Origin: Antitrichia curtipendula
Lineage: Eukaryota > Streptophyta > Bryopsida > Hypnales > Leucodontaceae
Direction: 5' to 3'
DNA length: 64,000 nt
Assembly (NCBI GenBank): GCA_951230915.1
Contig: OX579638.1
Span: forward strand, 5,102,696-5,166,695
Notes under the pieces: model-generated
The model's input: the letters and a program-made list of their open reading frames with translations, nothing else
The model's database searches: none
Told to the model about the DNA's origin: nothing
Position numbers and translations under genes: made by a program
Shown here: piece by piece, positions 33,419 through 42,850 of the stretch
How positions within the stretch are numbered: position 1 is the first letter of the stretch
Layout: each line of letters begins with the position of its first letter

Positions 33419-34453
33419 CTGTGCCAAAGACGAGTAGACGAAGACTAACCAAGACTCATTTATGGTTTAGCAACTGGGTCTGGCCTTTGAGCTGTGTTCT
33501 GACAGGTTGTTGCATTTGATTTTCACAGTACTAATGAGCAAGTTAGAGACAGACGCGCACTTCACCGGCGTGATCGATGGCGCCGCCACGTAAGTGAAAC
33601 TTTCATCCGGCCAGGGAGTGCACCTTCCCCCTTCCAAGGAAAAGGATGGTTCACAGAATATGACGTACGTCAATCCTCACTTCTTCTTGCCGATTGACGA
33701 AATGCACAGCAAGGGTTTCGTGAACCACTGGAACTAATGAAAGACTGGCAGCGAAATAAATTGTTTCGCAACTGGACTGTTTCTTCATCATTTTAATGCT
33801 CCATGTTTCGAATCAACTGTTTTTTAACGAATTTTCATTGCAAAGGAGCACAATATAAACCTGCCAGACACAAGTGACCTGGCAGGAAGAGACCAAACAC
33901 AAAACAAGGCAGCTGGGACCAAAGACGACCGGGACGCCGGGCGGCGAGCTCCATGTTTCAAATCAACTTTGAAATCTACACGCAGACTGATTAGGGCTTC
34001 TTGAGAAAATAGTCCACATAATGTTCAGTCTCTATTATTTTGAGTGTTCAGCTTCTCTGCATTTGGCGGACGCTCGTGCTCCTGAGTTCTGGTATTAAAC
34101 ACTAATTTCTCCTAGGCCGACGACTGCCCTCCTGGTTGCGATATTTGACATTTGAAGCCAAAATCTCCACATGTCGAAGTGCGTAATTAAGAGAAACCAG
34201 CTAAATTTAAGGATCATGTCTGTGACGGTTCACCAACCCAAGTCTTAGTGCGCTACACTCTTATTCACTGCAGTACTTGAATGGTCAGGTGTGGAAGCAA
34301 CTGCGAAGCTGCAAACTCTAGAGGAAGCCTCTTATAATCATTTTCAGTTGCCACCGCCGAACGCTCACAAGGAAGTCAAGCATTGATATCAATTTTCAGG
34401 ACAGACGTCACTCTGATGATGTACGTTCCACCTACTCAGTTTCTCAGGATTAA
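33419..34453. other. promoter region and intergenic DNA up to the assembly gap
   Basis: No open frame with recognisable similarity. The sequence next to the gap (34380-34453) does not match the region expected upstream of an inverted lipid-transfer gene copy, so the join at the gap may be wrong or sequence may be missing. Confidence 0.4.
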
Positions 34454-34653
34454 NNNNNNNNNNNNNNNNNNNNNNNNNNNNNNNNNNNNNNNNNNNNNNN
34501 NNNNNNNNNNNNNNNNNNNNNNNNNNNNNNNNNNNNNNNNNNNNNNNNNNNNNNNNNNNNNNNNNNNNNNNNNNNNNNNNNNNNNNNNNNNNNNNNNNNN
34601 NNNNNNNNNNNNNNNNNNNNNNNNNNNNNNNNNNNNNNNNNNNNNNNNNNNNN
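34454..34653. other. assembly gap (exactly 200 N)
   Basis: A run of 200 undetermined bases. The round number suggests a placeholder rather than a measured length. It interrupts the inverted second copy of the lipid-transfer gene precisely inside exon 1. Confidence 0.98.
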
Positions 34654-34980
34654 TGCAGCTGCCCAAGAAGTGCGGGCGCTCGGACCTGAGAGGCTTCCGA
34701 TGCGGACGTGAGTGCACGCACTCGATCAACTCTCCTTCACTTCTATCGATCTCTCTCGTCCTAACCACGCCACTGTCATTCCATTGGTGTCTTCAGCAAT
34801 TGCTTGACTGCTGTCAGCACTTTTTTCGATTCCGCTTTCATTACACACTGATTCGTGTACATAGACTTTGATTCATGCCTGCATTCCGATGCGGGCTCGC
34901 ATGTTGAGGGTGGACGATTTCTTGAGAGCTGACTAGGCAGAGGATGTTTTGTTGCTGCAGGTTACACATTCCCCTTCTGA
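34654..34980 (+). CDS. second lipid-transfer protein gene, 3' part only (5' lost in gap)
   Basis: Starts inside exon 1 directly after the gap with the codons for QLPKKCGRSDLRGFRCG, identical in protein to the minus-strand copy, and ends exon 1 at 34707 before GTGAGT. Exon 2 (34961-34980) follows the acceptor GTTGCTGCAG and encodes the same RYTFPF end and stop; one silent change (GTT for GCT at its start) distinguishes it. Both splice sites and the stop are intact, so it could be a functional paralogue. The signal peptide and six of the eight cysteines fall in or before the gap and cannot be assessed. An allele wrongly placed by the assembler is an alternative. Confidence 0.65.
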
Positions 34981-35598
34981 GCGAGCTAGCGGTGAACTCA
35001 CAGCTCTGAGGAGGACAACATGGTCTGCATAAAAGTTCGTAGCTGTTTGGATTTTATCGTAATTTCAGGCGAATGGCAAGTTAACGGAGAGTTGATGTTG
35101 TTGATGGATGTCGCTAGTTGCAGCTCCTCAGCTGAAATGGTAGCAGGAGTTAGCCCAAGTTAGCTACTGCTTGCTTGTACTCATTCTAGTTTTGCTGCAA
35201 TGTAACTTTTCTGCAATTTCTATACAATAGTTCGTTAATATACGCAAGAGTGTCCCCAGTGTATCCTTATTTGCACTCTGACTTGTGTTGTCCACTTCAT
35301 TTTTCAGAAATGTTGGCTTGATGCATGACAACATTGGTCAGTCCTATGCTTCAATGACATAAAGCACCCACTTCGGAACCCGCACTAAAGAGACCATGTA
35401 GTAGACATAGGAGTGTAGTCTCTGTAAGCTTCTAACGCCACGTACCAGACGACATTGTGTTTGACATCTTCTCGTGGCCAAGCTTTAGATGTAGCTTGAA
35501 TGATTCTGGCTTGCCCTCGGTCTGTGACCATCGTACTTAAGCCCATATATTGGAGCCTTTAAAACTTTGTTACGCTCATAATCATTTCTTGTACAGGT
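34654..35598. repeat. right arm of inverted duplication
   Basis: Inverted match to 31770-33002, including the lipid-transfer gene end and its 3' flank through CTCATAATCATTTCTTGTAC. Divergence is larger in the flank than in the coding part, which suggests the copies are not simply a recent assembly artefact. Confidence 0.75.
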
Positions 35599-35968
35599 TT
35601 TAGTAAGAGCATAAGATAGTGAAAGTCATGGCAACAACTGAAACTGATACTGCCTTAACCCCTGGGTCGGTCGCTAGGGTTTTAGAATATTCTTGGGAAT
35701 CTCCAGAGATAGGTGGAAAATCTCCTGGAATTATTCTACTTAAGAATTTTGACCTCAAATTTTATTTTCTCATCAGCAAACGATTATTCTACTAAATTGA
35801 TTTAACAATTACAAGGTGTACAATGAATAGCCTGTTTGTTTGGCCGGGGTGAACCGACTCCGGTCCCCGGTGCCGCTACCTTATCCTAACTTACTCTCTC
35901 TCCTTTCCAGCTCCCAAGCTCTGTGTGTTCCCACGCTCTCCATCCTTTCGCGCTCATCTTCTCCAGCG
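35599..35968 (+). promoter_or_regulatory. upstream region of ndhL
   Basis: Short, with sequence becoming GC/CT-rich close to the gene (CTCTCTCTCC, 35896-35905), as in many plant leaders. An in-frame TTG at 35840 would extend the protein by 43 residues, but the ATG at 35969 is better because the transit peptide starts there. Confidence 0.35.
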
Positions 35969-36571
35969 ATGGCGACGCTGTCGCAGTTCCACCTGGCTCG
36001 CACTGCAACCCAATTGCAGCTCCACTTCCCACGCGCTTCTGCAGCCAATTCGCAGCTCCCCAACGCCATCGCTTGCTTCCCCTCGCCCTCTTTTCGTCGC
36101 GCCTCACTGGGATCCCTCATTCCCAGCCTCCGCAGCCCGAATGTTTTGGCAGCTGCGACGCGCATTCCCGAGGATTTTCAGGTGCAGGGAGACGATGACG
36201 ATGACGAGGTGGTGCAATCGAGTGCTGAATTCGACTGGGGTTGGTTTCCGGGAGTGGTCGCAGCAGGGGTGATGACAACCCCTGCATGGCCGGCGCACGC
36301 TGTGATCAAGGACGAAGCGGAGGAGATGATGCGCTTCTCGCCCGAGGCGTGGGTGAACATCTACATCACCACGGGCATCTGGTTTGTGCTCTACTTCCTG
36401 CTCATTCCACTCGGGGTGTACAATTACCTCCGCTTGCGCTGGTACAAGCGGAGTTTCCTGGAGACCTACTTCCAGTTCATGCTCGTCTTCATCTTCTTCC
36501 CGGGGATGTTGCTCCTCGCGCCTTTCATCAACTTCAGGCGATTGCCGAACGACGGCGCTGAGGAGCCGTGA
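35969..36571 (+). CDS. ndhL: NAD(P)H-quinone oxidoreductase subunit L, chloroplastic (200 aa)
   Basis: Nuclear gene for NdhL (CRR23-type), a membrane subunit of the chloroplast NDH complex. That complex moves electrons from ferredoxin to plastoquinone in cyclic flow around photosystem I. Residues 1 to about 65 form a Ser/Arg-rich, acid-poor transit peptide (MATLSQFHLARTATQLQLHF). A run DDDDDE follows at 75-80. Hydrophobic segments are near 94-112, 128-152 (NIYITTGIWFVLYFLLIPLG) and 168-188 (QFMLVFIFFPGMLLLAPFIN). The signature YNYLRLRWYKRSFLETYFQF lies at 151-170 and the protein ends FRRLPNDGAEEP. One uninterrupted exon; the length is usual for the family. It sits between the inverted duplication and a LEA remnant and is not cotranscribed with neighbours. 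Confidence 0.92.
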   Translation: MATLSQFHLARTATQLQLHFPRASAANSQLPNAIACFPSPSFRRASLGSLIPSLRSPNVLAAATRIPEDFQVQGDDDDDEVVQSSAEFDWGWFPGVVAAGVMTTPAWPAHAVIKDEAEEMMRFSPEAWVNIYITTGIWFVLYFLLIPLGVYNYLRLRWYKRSFLETYFQFMLVFIFFPGMLLLAPFINFRRLPNDGAEEP

Positions 36572-37010
36572 GTGGGGGGATGGGAGGAGGGAGGCCAGGG
36601 TCGTGGAGGGTTAGGGTTTGGACGCCTGTGATTGTAAAATAGGATTTCCTGATTGTTACGCAATTTTTTTGCAATCTTGTGCAATTATTTAGGTTTGACC
36701 GCAACGGGAACAGACTGGTCGCGATTTTCTTGATTTAGTGTGCCGTGGTGCAGTAGAGGTCATAGGTCTTGTTGCTTCAGAATTTGTCGAATTTATTGGG
36801 AATTCACATGTGCAATTCACCTGACTTATGTTTGTGTTTTTTTTGCTGCTTCTGTTTTCGGTATTAGTGCACAGGTCATTTTGAAATTGGTTGTAAAAAA
36901 AGTTTGTTGCAAATTTCTGCAATTTTGCTCAGCCAATTAGACCGGAATGGAAGTGAGTGGTCATCACGTACTCAATTTAGGGTTTAGAAGTGCTGTAGAT
37001 TACTGGATTA
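36572..37010. other. 3' flank of ndhL
   Basis: Presumed 3' untranslated and flanking sequence. No gene. A reversed telo-box (TTAGGGTTT) lies at 36612. Confidence 0.4.
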
Positions 37011-37117
37011 CTGTTTCGCCTGATCCCACTTCTCACCAGCGAGGTCGCCTGGTGGAGTGCCTTTTCGCCAGCCTCTCCTGACACCTCCTGCACCTTATTT
37101 TGAGTCGCACCCGCGGC
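37011..37117 (-). pseudogene. LEA-protein gene fragment
   Basis: Minus strand encodes AAGATQNKVQEVSGEAGEKA, a classic group-3 LEA 11-mer pattern. After a one-base frame change it gives GDLAGEKWDQAKQ, nearly the same as GDLVDEKWDQPKQ in the plus-strand remnant at 31074. It stops at once (TAA). It lies in opposite orientation to the first remnant, on the other side of the lipid-transfer duplication. Confidence 0.55.
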
Positions 37118-38491
37118 ATTCTACACCCATGATCACCAAAACTCAGCAATCAATTTATTTTCTCACTGCAATTTGTCATCGCCACAACCAAGATCACATT
37201 CTACAGAAAGAAGACACATTCAGCGAGAAAGATTTCAAAAAGAATACGCACCTATAATTATTTCTTGAAAGAAAATGATCTCCATCACAAGATCAAATTG
37301 AACTGTAGATCAAATTAAACTGGGGATCAAATCACATTCTAGGGAGAGTTGAAGACACATCAATTTCATGTATGCATCACGTACGTAGTGGTCATACTGC
37401 TACATCAAGATTCAATGAAACTGAATGATAATAGTTATGGAAATTAAGCACGCGTGAAAGTAGTTACGGAGATGGACCTTGGTTGCTTGGTGAGCAATTG
37501 AGCATCCCCAGCCTTCTGGTATGCCAAGTTTTTGCCATTCTCGGTGTTCTCGTACGTCGACATCGCTCAGAATGCAGCTAGTAACAAAAAAAAACTGGAA
37601 AATTCAAGCAGATCAAGTGATCAATGCACCATTGCAGTGAAGGCTATCGAGCTAGGAAGTGAAAATTTGTAAGGGAAATGGATGCTACAGTAGCAACACA
37701 GCGGCAGATCAATCTGATGGAGTTTCGGGAAGTGCTGGGAAAACGGAGGGACATGGAGAACATTCAGTATAATCCGTACCCGACCTCTTTCCAACCGCCA
37801 CCTATTTTCGCTAGTTAGGGTGCTTTGTTTCCTATGAGAGTTGTGATTTAGGGTGACAGCTCATATGGTTAGGTGATTTAGGGTGACAGCTCATATGGTT
37901 AGGTGACAGCTTACGCAACACAAATGTCGGTTTAGGGTTTTAGGTTGAAGCACCATTGTCTGATCATTTAAGCATCTGTGGAGCAGATGTTGAGCAATAT
38001 GATGTAGATGAAATTTTTCCCATATAGGGAAGATAGGAAATATAGAGATGGCAAATTTTTCATAATTTGATTCCAGGAATTGAAGTTACATTGAATTTTG
38101 GGAGGCAGAAAATGCATTTCACTAGTAACCAATATATTGAGTCTTCCAATTCCAATCATTCAAGAATTTCTTTCCTTTTCACTATTTCTAGACATGTTTT
38201 ATAACCTTATTAGTCCCAATTTTGAAAAGGACACAAAAACACATTTGAAACTTGAGTCTAACCTAAGGTTGGAAATAATGCACCCTATTGGTTAGGTATT
38301 TGACGTGGTTGACAATTGTTGCTTCAACAAAGATATGAGCCTCAAATGGTATGATCACTCGTTTTGAAGATAGGAGAAATATGCTCTACTAAGAGCTTCA
38401 TTGTTATAAAATTTGAATAATATTTTCGCATAGTAGGTTTCATTTAGAATTTTGTTACATTATGTTCTTAGTCAGATTTGGCCAACATTGT
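37118..38491. other. intergenic; contains a 30-bp tandem duplication
   Basis: No supported gene. At 37843-37904 the 30-bp unit GTGATTTAGGGTGACAGCTC... (ending in GGTTAG) occurs twice in perfect tandem. The rest is AT-rich. Confidence 0.45.
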
Positions 38492-39040
38492 TACTCCCTC
38501 CGTCCCAAATTAAATTTGAAATTAGCTCTCCACAACTTTATGGACAACTATTGAAGCTAGTTCAAACACCCTAAATCAAAAGAATCCGCAAATACCATGC
38601 TCCAAAGACTACATAACAATTTGATTCTTGCAAAGGGAATCAAAATGCAACCTCTAACCAACCAAAGGCGAAGAATTCAACCCACAACTATACAAAAACT
38701 GCTACTAACAAATCTCTTGTTGAGAATTTCTTGGACTTGAATCATAGGACATTGTTGGAATTAAATACAAAGGATGTCAATGAACATCACTGCACCAATG
38801 TTGCTAGGAGAATGATCAAAATTAATACCACTGGAGCAATTCCCAAAAGGGTAAGAATTTGTTGGTTTTGTTGTATGTTTTCAACATGCACCACATCATT
38901 GTTGACTTCTATTCTTTCACACTTGGTGGGGTTTAGTAGAAACTAAAATAACTACGCAAGCCTTCAAAAATAGGAGCTACTCATGCACTAATCTAGCCAT
39001 TTCTAGAAACCCCCATATTTATTTTGGAATGGAAGGAGTA
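38492..39040. mobile_element. Stowaway-like element (545 bp) with TA target-site duplication
   Basis: Begins CTCCCTCCGTCCCAAATTAA at 38494 and ends ATTTTGGAATGGAAGGAG at 39038, flanked by TA on both sides. The two ends differ at a few bases. An internal plus-strand frame (38731-38946) is codon-like but not recognisable as a mariner transposase. It shares its terminus with 9840-10407 but not its interior, so it is a different subfamily. Confidence 0.8.
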
Positions 39041-39259
39041 TAAGTTTTGGGATCCATAGAAGTCTTTTTTACAAGTGGAAGAATTAGCCCTAGTTATAAT
39101 CTTATTCTAATGAGTAGTTGATGATGGCCTTTAAGCCTAGACATTAGATGGAATTTTGGGGTCTTGGAGAGATATGATTTCTCGGACTGCGGGGAATGCG
39201 GAAATTGTGTCACATCATTCCAAATCCAGCAATCTCATATGACAGAACTACTGCCACTA

Positions 39260-39296
<37 letters not shown>

Positions 39297-39795
39297 AGTA
39301 TTTTTAGTTTTTTTAGTTTTTTAGTTTTTCTTTTTTTAATAATGTTTTCAAAAAATTGAACTAAAAAATATGTTGTTTTTTTAAAAAAAAATTATTTTTT
39401 GTTCAATATTCAATATTTAATCTTTTAAAAAGAATTCTAAATTTCAATCTCTTTCATTTTGTGTTTTATGTTTCAGTTTGAACTAGAAGTAGTGTTTTAC
39501 ATTTATTTAGATTCATTTGTCTTTTACATCAAATTGGCTTTAATTAAGTTACCCTCTAGAGGACTATGAAGCCATTATGTGACTTCTGCAGCTACATTTG
39601 TAGAAAATTCAAAATGTGAACCTCACTAATAGTCTGTGAACAACAAAGGGGTCCTAGATGGGTTTTTCTACTAAATTTGTTACTACAATCCAATCCAAAA
39701 ATGATTGATTGTGCAATTTTTGGTGAATTTTTTAAGAACATAAAAGGAGCTTCGGGGCATCACTTCACATCCTCATATCTTGGGAGGTGCACTTA
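39041..39795. other. intergenic with TA/T microsatellite
   Basis: A (TA)n tract of about 24 bp followed by a T-run lies at 39258-39298. Otherwise AT-rich with no gene. Confidence 0.5.
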
Positions 39796-40325
39796 GTTCT
39801 ACTACAACAAACCACGTGCAAACAAGTGGTTTCTAATAAGCTATAATTTCAACCTAAAATTTTAAGCAATGTTTGATAATGACTATAGGTTTCTATTGCC
39901 AAAATTTCCAGCTCAAATAAAATATGAAATGATTTCGAGAAGAGGTTGAAAATGAACTAAAATGGCATATTTTTCAACTCAAATAATTATAGAGAACACA
40001 TTTAGATGACCATTGAATCAATACTCAACTCAAAATGAGCTTTCAATAGAGAGTTATTATTAGGAATTTTTTGTTCATTTTTTGGACAATTTTTTCTTAT
40101 ATAATATAGGGGTGTGAAAGTTATTTTTTAATTCTATAGTGTATCTTTTTACTTCAAAAATTTATAACTATTTATAATTAACAAATAAAAACATCAATAA
40201 TTCAAAATATAAACTTTCAAAGTAGTAAAATCTATTTATATTTATCTATTTTTTATTTATTTTTAAATTCAAAAAGTATATAGGGGGTCAAAAGTTTTGT
40301 TTGCACGTGGTTTTTAATAGATACT
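39796..40325. repeat. possible 530-bp TIR element
   Basis: The left end contains ACAAACCACGTGCAAACAA and the right end TTGTTTGCACGTGGTTTTTA, an inverted pair of about 18 bases. The interior is AT-rich and non-coding. No target-site duplication was confirmed, so the exact boundaries are uncertain. Confidence 0.45.
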
Positions 40326-41099
40326 CTAAGAGAACTCCTCGAGCCTCCTATCTTTTTTTCCACATCTCAAAATGATTTTAAAAAATAATTTCAAAGCAAA
40401 ATCATAATGCTATGTACTCATGGGAAAAAAATTAGATTATGGAATCACTTTTGAATATTCTAATTCCCATATTTTGATTTCAACGTATGTATAAAGTATT
40501 ACATAACCAAACATCTTTCATCAACCTTGTCAACAATGGTATTTTCTCAAAATTGTGCAATTTCATCAATCTTTTTTTTGTAGGAAAACTACATAAGTCT
40601 TCTTTCATTTCAATAATGGTGGTCATCAAAATTATTCCCCACAAATGAGGAATCACTACAAGAAAACGGATATTTTATGACTACAAAAATATAACTGAGG
40701 ATGACTGACGACTAGTTGCAGTCATATTCTTGAAGGCCAACACCTTGAGGAAAAATATGACTGCAAAATATGACTATCAGTCATTTTTGGACCTTCTACT
40801 TCACAAGTATACACTATACAACCATTAGAAACACCAAAGTACTTCATAAGGAACGTAAGGAACATTTTTGGGGAACACTTAGTCATATTGTCAGTCATAT
40901 TTCTCTAGTAGTGACATTTTTTTTGTTTTGGGCAACCCAAGAAAAATACGGGCAATTCAAAAAAAAATTGGACAAGCCATTGTTTAAAATTTTGAAATCC
41001 TACTCACCTATTTTTTAGGATTTTGAAACCTAGTCACCAGTTTTTTAGGGTTTTGAAATCCTAACCGCCACTTTTTAGGGTCTTGAAACCCTAGCCGTC

Positions 41100-41740
41100 A
41101 CTTCTTTTGGCCCTTCTTCTTTGCCTTTTACTGTCTCTTAGCTCATACTTCTTATTGTTTCTTATCTTTTGCTTCTTAGTTGTTATCTTTTGTTGCATCT
41201 TAATTCTTCTTTCTTGTTGCTTCTTAGTTCTAATCATGCTTCTTGTTTCTTGTTGTTGCATCTAAATTCTTTCTTTCTTTAGCATTTTAATTCTTTTTTC
41301 TTCTTAGTTCCTGTTTTTTGTTTCTTCTTGTTTCTTTTTAATTCTTGCTTCTTGTTTCTTTTTGTTGCATCTTAACTCTTGTTTCTTGTTGTGTCTTAGT
41401 TGCTGCTTCTTGTTTCTTGTTGTGTCTTAGTTGCTGCTTCTTGTTTCTTGTTGTGTCCTAGTTGTTGCTTTCTAATTCTTGCTTATTGTTTCTTTTTGTT
41501 GCATCTTAACTCTTGTTTTTTGTTGTATCTTAATTGTTGCTTCTTGTTTCTTTTTGTTGCATCTTAACTCTTGTTTCTTGTTGTTTCTTGTTGTTTCTTG
41601 TTGTGTCTTGTTGTGTCTTAGTTGTTGCTTCTTGTTTCTTTTTGTTGCATCTTAACTCTTGTTTCTTGTTGTGTCTTAGTTGTTGCTTCTTGTTTCTTGT
41701 TGCATCTTAATTCTTGCTTGTTGTTATCTCTTAGTACTTG
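41100..41740. repeat. TTCTTGTTTCTTGTTG-type minisatellite inside the CACTA element
   Basis: About 640 bp built from variants of CTTGTTTCTTGTTGTGTCTTAG- and TTGTTGCATCTTAA-like words with irregular period. Strong pyrimidine bias on the plus strand. Open frames here are by-products of the repeat. Confidence 0.75.
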
Positions 41741-42119
41741 TCTATTTTTTCTTCTTGTTTTTTCTATCACTATTCTTATTTTTCCTACCCTTGAGCTACA
41801 TATTTTGTATTATTATAAACCTTTGAAAGTTGAGCTTTGTTGTTCATTCACTAAAAATTAACCTCCCATTTCTTTAATTGTTTATATAGGCACCAAAAGT
41901 TGAAACAAAGTCATTGGAGGCTACTTGCAACCCAATAGAGTCATCTTCACATTATTGTAAGAAATATAGGCCTTATTGGATTTTGTGAATGATTCATTGT
42001 GGGATATATGTTTTGTATTGGTGAGTAGTAAATGTCAATGAAGAGAGTTGCTTTCCTACTTACATTCTTCTTTTCCAATATGATTATCTTTTGTATATCT
42101 CTAAAATCATATGTATTCA

Positions 42120-42560
42120 TTTTTAACTACATGGAGTCTTTTTCAAAATATGACTTTGTATTTTCCAAAATATGACTTTGTATTTTTCAAAATATGACTG
42201 CAATTAGTCATAAACTACCAATGACATCTATATAAACTACCACATCAACCAAAATATGACTCATAAGAGTCATATTTCACATTAGTAAAATATGACTCAT
42301 ATCTACAAAAAATATGACTATACAAAGCTATATGCCACATTAGCCAAAATATGACTAACCGCAGTCATATTCTACGTCAACCAAAATATGACTAACTGCA
42401 GTCATATTCCACGTTAGCCAAAATATGACTAACTGCAGTCATATGCCACATGAGCCAAAATATGACTGACTGCAGTTATATTCCACGTCAGCCAAAATAT
42501 GACTGACTGTAGTCATATTCCACGTCAGTCAAAAAAATGACTACATGGAATCACATGCCA
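42120..42560. repeat. subterminal transposase-site array of the CACTA element
   Basis: At least ten units of CAAAATATGACT followed by a spacer and GCAGTCATATTCCACGT. The spacing is about 35-40 bp in the core 42340-42520. The paired inverted half-sites within each unit could form small hairpins. Confidence 0.8.
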
Positions 42561-42850
42561 CGTAGGATTTATTTTTGTTTGCCCGGGCAATTCCAAAAAA
42601 AGTCAAGCCCTCAAAGATAGTCAAAGTATACGCCTTGTTGGCAAAATACAGCTAATTATGGATAATTATACCTCTCAAAAAATATGACTGCCAATATGAC
42701 TGATGTCCGAAGCGACTCGTCGGTAATGACTCAAGTCAGTCATGTTGCAGTGATCTACAGTGATTTCTGTGGCCAGTCATATTTTTCAATTTTACAACTG
42801 ATTGCAGTCATATTTTGCAGTCATAAAACATTGGTTTTGTTGTAGTGAAT

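Larger units (their letters stand above)
40651..42850. mobile_element. non-autonomous CACTA (En/Spm) element, 2194 bp, AAT target-site duplication
   Basis: Starts CACTACAAGAAAACGGATAT at 40654 and ends with the inverse, ATTGGTTTTGTTGTAGTG, at 42847. The terminal match extends about 33 bases (TTTTATGACT on the left, AGTCATAAAA on the right). AAT flanks both ends (40651-40653, 42848-42850), the 3-bp duplication expected for CACTA. Subterminal repeats AAATATGACT and AGTCATATT occur many times in both orientations, especially 42120-42560 and 40680-40910; in this superfamily such arrays bind the transposase. There is no transposase frame, so it depends on a partner element. Confidence 0.9.

Noticed and set aside
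35840..35968. TTG-initiated extension of NdhL by 43 residues
   Set aside because: Non-ATG start; the ATG at 35969 gives a typical transit peptide and usual length.
41622..41861. Leu/Cys/Ser-rich open frame (+)
   Set aside because: Lies in the TTCTTG minisatellite; composition is explained by the repeat.
42120..42560. CRISPR-like array
   Set aside because: Spacers are not unique and uniform, repeats occur in both orientations, and the array lies at the end of a CACTA element of a eukaryote.
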